A stretch of 64,000 bases of DNA from Glycomyces artemisiae. Lineage in GTDB: Bacteria > Actinomycetota > Actinomycetes > Mycobacteriales > Micromonosporaceae. The stretch spans positions 248,001 through 312,000 of the forward strand of contig NZ_PVTJ01000004.1 of assembly GCF_003002955.1 (NCBI RefSeq), written 5' to 3'. Shown in pieces: positions 58,451-64,000 of the stretch (within the stretch, counting starts at the first letter, position 1; every line of letters begins with the position of its first letter). The notes under the pieces were generated by a model. That model was not told the DNA's origin and did not search any database. It worked only from the letters and a program-made list of their open reading frames with translations. Made by a program: the position numbers and the translations under genes.

Positions 58451-60022
58451 TCAGTACGCGCCCTTTCGTCGCAATACTACGGCGACGGTGCGGAACAGGA
58501 TCTGGAGGTCGGTCGTGAGGGACCAGTTGTCGACGTAGTAGAGGTCGAGGCGGACCGCGTCGTCCCAGGACAGGTCGGAGCGGCCCGAGACCTGCCAGAG
58601 GCCGGTGATGCCGGGGCGGACGAGCAGGCGGCGGCGCACGTCGCCGAGGAAGTCGCCGTTCTCGGCGGGGAGCGGCCGGGGGCCCACGAGGCTCATCTCG
58701 CCGCGGACGACGTTGATGAGCTGCGGGAACTCGTCGATCGAGGTGCGGCGCAGCCATTTGCCGACCTTGGTGATGCGCGGGTCGTCCTTCATCTTGAACA
58801 GCAGGCCGTCGGTCTCGTTGTGCATCATGAGCGCGGCCTGGCGCTCCTCGGCGTCGATGTACATGGTGCGGAACTTCCAGCACGAGAACGTCTCGCCGTC
58901 GCGGCCGACGCGGTTCTGGCGGAAGAACACCGGGCCGGGGCTGTCGGTCTTGATGGCGATGGCCACGGCCAGGAACAGGGGCGAGAGGAGGATGAGCCCG
59001 AACACCGAGGAGGAGATGTCGAGGATGTTCTTGATGAGCCAGCCGATCCCGGAGATCTTCGGCTCCTCGACGTGCAGGAGCGGCAGGCCCTCGACGGGGC
59101 GGATGTGGACGCGGGGCCCGGCGATGTCGGTGAGGGCGGGGGCGACGACGAGGTCGCGGCCGGTGCCTTCGAGCTGCCAGGCGAGGCGGCGCAGGTCGGC
59201 GGCGTCGGCGGAGGCCGAGCCGCACACGGCGAGCGTGTCGGCTTCGAGGCGCTCGGCGCAGGTGACGACGTCGGTCCCGGCGAAGACCGGGACCGGGGTG
59301 TCGAGGTTGCGGACCGAGGAGGCGCCCTCGGTGACGTATATGCCCACGGGGACCAGGCCCGCGGCGGGCGCGCGGCGGACCGTCCGGTACACCTCCAGCG
59401 CCTCGGGGTAGGCGCCGATGAGCAGGACCCGCTGGACGCCCTTGCCCGCGAGGCGCAGCTTGTGCAGGCCGTACCGGGCGCCGTAGCGGAAGCCGATGAC
59501 GAGCGCGGCGGCGGCGAGGAGGATGACGGCGACCGCGACGCGGGACACGTCGGCCTTGAAGGTGAGGGCCGCGAACGAGACGAGCGCCAGCATGAACATG
59601 GAGGCGCGGATGACGCGCTTGAACTCCTCGTTGCCCATGCCGAAGTAGCGGCGGTCGTAGGAGCCGGTGCCCCACAGGGCGAGCAGCCAGGCGAGGGGCA
59701 GGATCAGCCAGACCGTGAGGTAGAAGAAGTGGAGCTGGTCGTCGGTGTCGAACCCGGCGCTCGGGGAGTGGGTGAGGTTGACGGCGATGACGGTGGCGAG
59801 GAGGGCGGCGAGCAGGTCGGCGCCGACGAGGGCGCCCTGGTAGTAGCGGTGCCAGTTCGAGGCGCGGACGAGGCGCCGCCAGGTGCGGCGGGTGGCGCCG
59901 TTGGTGACGAGCTGCGGGTCGCCGCCTACGCGCGTACCGGCCACCTGGGTCCCCGTCCGTCCGTACGGAACACTGCCGCTTCCCTGGATATTGTTTGCTG
60001 GACGTTCCAGGCTCGTAGCCAC
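58451..60022 (-). CDS. Polyprenyl-phosphate sugar-1-phosphate transferase (WcaJ/PglC-type)
   Basis: 523 residues from a GTG with AGGGA upstream. Four to five N-terminal helices and a central Rossmann-like domain ('VQRVLLIGAYPEALEVY') are followed by the C-terminal bacterial sugar transferase domain. It begins with the reentrant helix 'KNILDISSSVFGLILLSPLF', then 'PVFFRQNRVGRDGETFSCWKF' region residues including the Glu-Asp catalytic area, 'RRTSIDEFPQLINVVRGEMS', 'LVGPRPLP' and 'RPGITGLWQVSGRS'. It starts polymer synthesis by loading a sugar-1-phosphate onto undecaprenyl phosphate. It heads a set ending in an LCP ligase. Confidence 0.94.
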   Translation of the reverse strand: MATSLERPANNIQGSGSVPYGRTGTQVAGTRVGGDPQLVTNGATRRTWRRLVRASNWHRYYQGALVGADLLAALLATVIAVNLTHSPSAGFDTDDQLHFFYLTVWLILPLAWLLALWGTGSYDRRYFGMGNEEFKRVIRASMFMLALVSFAALTFKADVSRVAVAVILLAAAALVIGFRYGARYGLHKLRLAGKGVQRVLLIGAYPEALEVYRTVRRAPAAGLVPVGIYVTEGASSVRNLDTPVPVFAGTDVVTCAERLEADTLAVCGSASADAADLRRLAWQLEGTGRDLVVAPALTDIAGPRVHIRPVEGLPLLHVEEPKISGIGWLIKNILDISSSVFGLILLSPLFLAVAIAIKTDSPGPVFFRQNRVGRDGETFSCWKFRTMYIDAEERQAALMMHNETDGLLFKMKDDPRITKVGKWLRRTSIDEFPQLINVVRGEMSLVGPRPLPAENGDFLGDVRRRLLVRPGITGLWQVSGRSDLSWDDAVRLDLYYVDNWSLTTDLQILFRTVAVVLRRKGAY

Positions 60023-60208
60023 TGCACATCCCTGCGGTCGTCAGCTTACGGTGGAGGTGAGTGTCCGCGGGCGGAGATCGACGCTGCGTCTCCTGATCAC
60101 CGGGCGGCCCGCCGACACGGTACCCGACAACCTACACCTATTCGGCTCCTGCGGTATCTTCGGCCGAGCTGAAAGCCGTTCCCGCCACCCCGTCCGTGAA
60201 GGATGCCA

Positions 60209-61369
60209 GTGAAGATCGTCATCGCGCACAACCGGTACTCCTCGGCCCAGCCCTCCGGCGAGAACGTCATCGTGGACTACGAGATCGGCGCGCTGCGCGA
60301 CGCGGGAATAGAGGTGGTCCCGTTCCTGCGCTCCTCCGACGAGATCGGTTCCCTTCCGGCGCATAGGAAAGCACTCCTGGCGGCTTCGCCGATCCACGCC
60401 GCCGGGACGCAGCGCCAGCTCGCCGCGCTCCTCGAACGCGAGCGGCCCGACCTCCTCCACCTGCACAACCCGTACCCGCTGCTGTCGCCGTCCGTGGTCA
60501 GGACCGCTCACGGCCACGGGGTCAAAGTGGTGCAGACCATTCACAACTACCGGCACGACTGCATGAACGGGCTCTACTTCAGGGACGGCCACGACTGCCG
60601 CGACTGCCACGGGAAGCGCTGGAACGCGCCCGGCGTGCAGCACGCCTGCTACCGGGGCTCGCGCCCGCAGAGCGCCGTGATGGCCGTCGCCCTCGGCGTC
60701 CACCAGGGCACCTGGAGGACCGTGGACCGGTTCATCGCCCTCACCGACGCCATGGCCGGGTACCTGGAGGGCATCGGCATCGCGCCCGAGCGCATCCGCG
60801 TGAAGCCGAACGCGGTCGCCGACCCCGGGGTCGCGCCGCTCGGCGAGGGCTTCCTGTTCGGCGCCCGCCTCGTCCCCGAGAAGGGCGTGGAACTGCTGCT
60901 CGACGCGTGGAAGATCGCGAAGCCGGCGGTGCCGCTGCGGATCGCCGGGGACGGGCCGCTGCGCGGGATCGTCGAGGACGCGGCCGCCGCGAACCCTGAG
61001 ATCCACTACCTCGGCCAGCTCGACCCCGTCGCGCGCGACGCCGCCGTCGCCTCCTCGGCCGCGGTGATCGTGCCGTCGATCTGGCAGGACATCCTGCCGA
61101 CCTCCGGGATCGAGGCCCTGGCCGCGGGGCGCGCCGTGGTCGTCACGAGCATGGGCGGGGCGCCGTTCATCGCCGGGGAGGGCACGCCCGCGCCCGCGGG
61201 GGTCGTGGCCGCGCCGGAGCCCGCGGCGCTCGCCGCGGCGATCAACGAGGTCGCGAAGGACCCGGCGTACGCGGCGAACGCGCGCGCCCGCTACGAGGCG
61301 GTCTTCGCGCCGGAGGTGACGCTGCGGCGGCTCGTCGAGATCTACGAGGAGCTGCTCGCCGAGGGGTAA
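60209..61369 (+). CDS. GT4 glycosyltransferase
   Basis: 386 residues from GTG 60209, spaced well from GAAGGA; ATG 60203 abuts that site. GT-B fold: 'VKIVIAHNRYSSAQPSGENV' is the usual lead, 'HLHNPYPLLSPSVV' the acceptor-side motif, 'FLFGARLVPEKGVELLLDAW' the donor loop and 'PTSGIEALAAGRAVV' the E-x7-E site. The segment between about 125 and 155 has four Cys ('CMNGLYFRDGHDCRDCHGKR', then C), a zinc-like knuckle seen in a subset of GT4 enzymes. It is divergent from the polyprenyl transferase gene and probably adds sugars to the same lipid-linked polymer. Confidence 0.92.
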   Translation: MKIVIAHNRYSSAQPSGENVIVDYEIGALRDAGIEVVPFLRSSDEIGSLPAHRKALLAASPIHAAGTQRQLAALLERERPDLLHLHNPYPLLSPSVVRTAHGHGVKVVQTIHNYRHDCMNGLYFRDGHDCRDCHGKRWNAPGVQHACYRGSRPQSAVMAVALGVHQGTWRTVDRFIALTDAMAGYLEGIGIAPERIRVKPNAVADPGVAPLGEGFLFGARLVPEKGVELLLDAWKIAKPAVPLRIAGDGPLRGIVEDAAAANPEIHYLGQLDPVARDAAVASSAAVIVPSIWQDILPTSGIEALAAGRAVVVTSMGGAPFIAGEGTPAPAGVVAAPEPAALAAAINEVAKDPAYAANARARYEAVFAPEVTLRRLVEIYEELLAEG

Positions 61370-61382
61370 GGGCCGAGACCAC

Positions 61383-61410
61383 ATAGGATATATCCTATAT
61401 CCTATAGGAT
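61383..61410. promoter_or_regulatory. AT-rich nested palindromes between convergent genes
   Basis: ATAGGATATATCCTAT (61383-61398) and ATCCTATAGGAT (61399-61410) are two perfect palindromes side by side, built of AGGAT/ATCCT units. In a ~70% GC region this is a striking AT-rich block. It could be a protein-binding site or an unusual terminator. Confidence 0.6.
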
Positions 61411-62115
61411 TCAGCGGAGGGTGGCCCGTGCGCTCGTGGCGATGCTCGCCAGGAGGAACAGGCCGTTGACGGCCCCGAAGAACAGCATCACGGCGGCCAT
61501 CGACTCCGGCCACGCGAGCGCGACGGCGATGACGGCGACGACGAACCCGTAGTCGCGCACGAGCTTCACGAGCCGCACGACGATGTTCGTGCTCGTCACC
61601 ATCGACACCGACGAGTCCTCTTTGGCCATCACGGCGGTGACGAGGTTCGTCATCCACAGGGCCGCGAACGCCGCCCCGCACCACGCGGGAACCCAAGGGG
61701 CGTAAGCGTCCACGACGGCGACGACGACGGCGACGACCGAGGCCTGGATCGCGACGTCGCAGAGGATGTCGACGCGCGCGCCCGCGTCCGAGCCGGTGCC
61801 GGTGACGCGGGCGAGCTGGCCGTCGGCGCAGTCGAGCATGTACGCGGCGTGCCACAGGACCAGCGCGCCGAAGGCGACGGGCCACCACGGCGCGCCGTCC
61901 TCCGCCGCCGGGATGTAAGCGATCACGGCGGCGCTGACGGCGAGGCCGAGCACCAGGTTGAGGAGCGTCAGGTGGGTCGGCCGCAGGCCGGTCCGCCATG
62001 CGGCGTAAGCGAAGAGCGCGCCGCCGCGCTGGTCGAGGTGCAGGGTCACGAGGCCGCCGCCGCGGTTGGCGGCGAAGAACTCGGCGGGCCTGCGGGACGG
62101 GCGCTGATCGGTCAC
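61411..62115 (-). CDS. CDP-alcohol phosphatidyltransferase
   Basis: 234 residues from a GTG with AGGAT upstream. Five to six helices. The catalytic motif is 'DCADGQLARVTGTGSDAG' and continues to 'RVDILCD', giving the canonical D-x2-D-G-x2-A-R-x8-G-x3-D-x3-D with all four Asp residues. These enzymes move a phospho-alcohol from a CDP-alcohol onto a hydroxyl acceptor. The donor could be the CDP-alcohol made by the operon at 12628-14444; alternatively it acts in phospholipid synthesis. The short length and absence of extra domains fit both. It is convergent with the GT4 gene. Confidence 0.92.
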   Translation of the reverse strand: MTDQRPSRRPAEFFAANRGGGLVTLHLDQRGGALFAYAAWRTGLRPTHLTLLNLVLGLAVSAAVIAYIPAAEDGAPWWPVAFGALVLWHAAYMLDCADGQLARVTGTGSDAGARVDILCDVAIQASVVAVVVAVVDAYAPWVPAWCGAAFAALWMTNLVTAVMAKEDSSVSMVTSTNIVVRLVKLVRDYGFVVAVIAVALAWPESMAAVMLFFGAVNGLFLLASIATSARATLR

Positions 62116-62363
62116 GCGGCGATCCTATCGGGAAGACCCCGCAGGACCGGGTGGCCTCGGTCGCAACGCATCCGACCTGCACGGCGACGGAGCGTCGCCG
62201 GAGGGAACCCGGTTGTGTCAAGATCCCGACACCGCCGCGATGGGCGACTCCCTAATATGAGCGCGACCTACACCATTTGGGACGAAACAACTTCTCCCTT
62301 GGTAGCCAGCGCATGACCAAGCGTCCTAGAGTTGATGGACGTTCGATTCCTGGGGAGGAACAT

Positions 62364-63860
62364 ATGGGCGACGAGGTGACCGGCTCTGCCTTGAAGCACT
62401 GGGATCACCCGGCATATTCGGCGAGACTCCAGGCGGGACGAGCGGCCCTCGCGCAGTTGCTGGCCGAGGAGCGCCTGGACCGGGGCAGGCCGATGACGGG
62501 TCTCGAACTGGAGCTGGACCTCGTTGAGCCCGACGGGGACCCGGCGTTCGCGAACGACGCGGTGCTGGAGCACCTGCACACGTCGGGCGAGGAGGACGCC
62601 CTGTACGGCGCGCAGCACGAGCTGGGGGCGTTCAACATCGAGCTGAACCTGCCGCCGCGGCTGCTCGACGGGGCCGGGCTGTCCTGGTACGAGAGCGATC
62701 TGGCGGCGGTGCTCGCCGAGGTGCGGGAGGCGGCCGGGAAGGCCGGGGTGCAGATCTGCCCGATCGGGACGATGCCGACGCTGGCGACCGACCACATGGG
62801 CGTGGACGCGCTGTCGACCGCGCGCCGGTACCGGATCCTCAACGAGGAGATCATGTCGCAGCGCGGGGAGGACCTGCGGATCGACATCCGGGGCGCGGAG
62901 TCGGTGGACTTCACGTCCTCGTCGATCGCGCCGGAGTCGGCGAACACGTCGGTGCAGTTCCACTTGCAGGTCGCGCCGGAGGACTTCGCGCGGTACTGGA
63001 ACGCGGCGCAGGCGTTCGCGGGCGTGCAGGTGGCGACGGCCGCGAACTCGCCGTACCTGTTCGGGCGGCAGCTGTGGGCCGAGACGCGGGTGATCCTGTT
63101 CGAGCAGGGCACCGACACGCGGCGGGCGAACCAGCGGGCGGCGGGCGCCAAGCCGCGGGCGTGGTTCGGGGAGCGGTGGATCGGCGGCGTGCTCGACCTC
63201 TTCGACGAGAACTACCGGCACTTCTCGCCCCTTTTACCGCTGTGCGACGAGGAGGACCCCGCGGCGGTCGTGTCCGGCGGCGGGGTCCCGAGCCTCCAGG
63301 AGCTGCGGTACCACAACGGGACGGTGTACCGCTGGAACCGCCCGGTGTACGACGTGTTCCGGGGCAGGCCCCATGTGCGCGTGGAGAACCGGGTGGTCGC
63401 GGCGGGGCCGACGGCGGTGGACATCTGCGCGAACATGGCGCTGTTCTACGGCCTGGCGGTGCACTTCGCGGACGCGGAGGTCCCGTTGAGCGAGCGGATG
63501 GACTTCGCGCAGGCGGCGGCGAACTTCCGGTCGGCGGCGCGGCACGGCATCAACGCGGACCAGTGGTGGCCGGGCCTGGGCCTGGTCCCGGTGCGGCGCC
63601 TGGTGGTCGACGAGCTGCTGCCGAAGGCCGCGGAGGGACTGTCGTCGCTGGGCGTGAGCGGGCGGGACGCGGACCGGTTCCTCGGGGTGATCGAGTCGCG
63701 GTGCCGCCGCGGCGTGAACGGCGCGACCTGGCAGGTCGCGCGCGTGCAGGTCGCCGAGCACCGGCAGCGCCTCGAACGCCGGGACGCGCTGCGGGCCATG
63801 GTCCTCGACTACGCGGCGCGGTCCGCGGACGGGCGGCCGGTCCACGAGTGGGAGGTCTGA
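62364..63860 (+). CDS. Glutamate-cysteine ligase family enzyme (GCS2-like)
   Basis: 498 residues from ATG 62364, which has GGGGAGGAA upstream; a longer frame to 62277 has no ribosome site. 'MTGLELELDLVEPDGDPAF' holds the Glu pair that binds metal-ATP, 'ELGAFNIELNLPPRLL' the glutamate-binding strand, 'SSIAPESANTSVQFHLQV' and 'TAVDICANMALFYGLAV' later segments. This matches the actinobacterial GshA/EgtA-like carboxylate-amine ligases, joining an amino acid by an amide bond. Whether it makes gamma-glutamylcysteine or another gamma-glutamyl product is not decided, since mycothiol producers normally lack GshA. It appears monocistronic. Confidence 0.87.
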   Translation: MGDEVTGSALKHWDHPAYSARLQAGRAALAQLLAEERLDRGRPMTGLELELDLVEPDGDPAFANDAVLEHLHTSGEEDALYGAQHELGAFNIELNLPPRLLDGAGLSWYESDLAAVLAEVREAAGKAGVQICPIGTMPTLATDHMGVDALSTARRYRILNEEIMSQRGEDLRIDIRGAESVDFTSSSIAPESANTSVQFHLQVAPEDFARYWNAAQAFAGVQVATAANSPYLFGRQLWAETRVILFEQGTDTRRANQRAAGAKPRAWFGERWIGGVLDLFDENYRHFSPLLPLCDEEDPAAVVSGGGVPSLQELRYHNGTVYRWNRPVYDVFRGRPHVRVENRVVAAGPTAVDICANMALFYGLAVHFADAEVPLSERMDFAQAAANFRSAARHGINADQWWPGLGLVPVRRLVVDELLPKAAEGLSSLGVSGRDADRFLGVIESRCRRGVNGATWQVARVQVAEHRQRLERRDALRAMVLDYAARSADGRPVHEWEV

Positions 63861-63929
63861 TCTCCGCAAGCCCCGCGCCCGCGGGGATGAGCCGGGCCCG
63901 TCCGCGAACGGGAGGGGTGTGAACACGTG

Positions 63930-63960
63930 AGCGGCCGGGCCCGAATAGGGCCCGGCCGCT
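63930..63960. terminator. Bidirectional terminator at the window end
   Basis: agcggccgggccc / gggcccggccgct, a perfect 13-bp stem with a GAATA loop, followed on the plus strand by TTGCGTT. Confidence 0.75.
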
Positions 63961-63974
63961 TTGCGTTGCGGTGC

Positions 63975-64000
63975 TTAGGATTCGGCGTCGCCGGAGTCGA
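63975..64000 (-). CDS. Possible C-terminal end of a minus-strand gene (cut by window edge)
   Basis: Reading leftwards, the last 26 bases can encode '...DSGDAES' and stop (TAA at 63977-63975). It lies just before a strong bidirectional terminator, as a gene end would. Too short to identify. Confidence 0.35.

Noticed and set aside
1-64000. CRISPR array or cas genes
   Set aside because: No regularly spaced direct repeats and no Cas-like protein.
1-64000. Insertion sequences, transposases, integrases or phage genes
   Set aside because: None found among the recognisable proteins, despite hints of accessory gene content.

Overview
The window is a 64-kb piece of a high-GC actinobacterial chromosome. 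Most genes overlap or nearly touch, GTG starts are common, and terminators are GC-rich hairpins. Several families point to a filamentous actinomycete (Glycomyces/Micromonospora/Streptomyces-like): the fhaA-fhaB-pstP-rodA-pbpA-pknA-pknB cluster, a DUF397 protein next to an XRE/DUF5753 regulator, a Methyltransf_19 protein, a DUF3180 gene after folK, and a Tat-exported GH11 xylanase. The species cannot be fixed from sequence alone.

Layout. 1-16 kb is a cell-surface polymer region: three related membrane-anchored or soluble glycosyltransferases plus a GT2 enzyme, a lipoprotein, two tandem OafA-type acyltransferase/SGNH proteins, and an overlapping operon of nucleotidyltransferase, glycerol-1-phosphate dehydrogenase and ABC-2 export permease, then NADP-isocitrate dehydrogenase. 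16-22 kb is a complete Opp/Dpp-type import operon with an extra 62-residue membrane peptide. 22-32 kb is the Ser/Thr kinase, cell-shape and peptidoglycan cluster. 32-40 kb holds the aromatic aminotransferase pat, RDD and DUF4190 membrane proteins, nagA divergent from a DeoR-type regulator, a MazG-like protein, two small unknowns and a GntR/UTRA regulator with a clear operator. 40-45 kb is a folB-folK-DUF3180 operon followed by two paralogous permease-like proteins. 45-49 kb has glpD, tRNA-Arg(CCU), a GH11 xylanase and an LPVTG surface protein.

49-53 kb is the most unusual part. An NrtR-like NUDIX regulator diverges from three overlapping genes: a nucleoside-phosphorylase-superfamily protein, a membrane protein with about four helices, and a 68-residue mini-protein. 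All three carry one short Gly-rich beta-type motif, at the C-terminus of the first two and as most of the third. This looks like an undescribed conflict or signalling system built on a shared self-association motif.

53-64 kb returns to regulators (unknown 117-aa protein, DUF397, XRE/DUF5753), a Methyltransf_19 protein, and a second envelope-polymer region: LCP ligase, UDP-glucuronate-decarboxylase-like SDR, polyprenyl phosphosugar transferase, GT4 glycosyltransferase and CDP-alcohol phosphatidyltransferase. It ends with a glutamate-cysteine ligase family enzyme. The two surface regions together could make, decorate, export and attach a phosphate-containing wall polymer.
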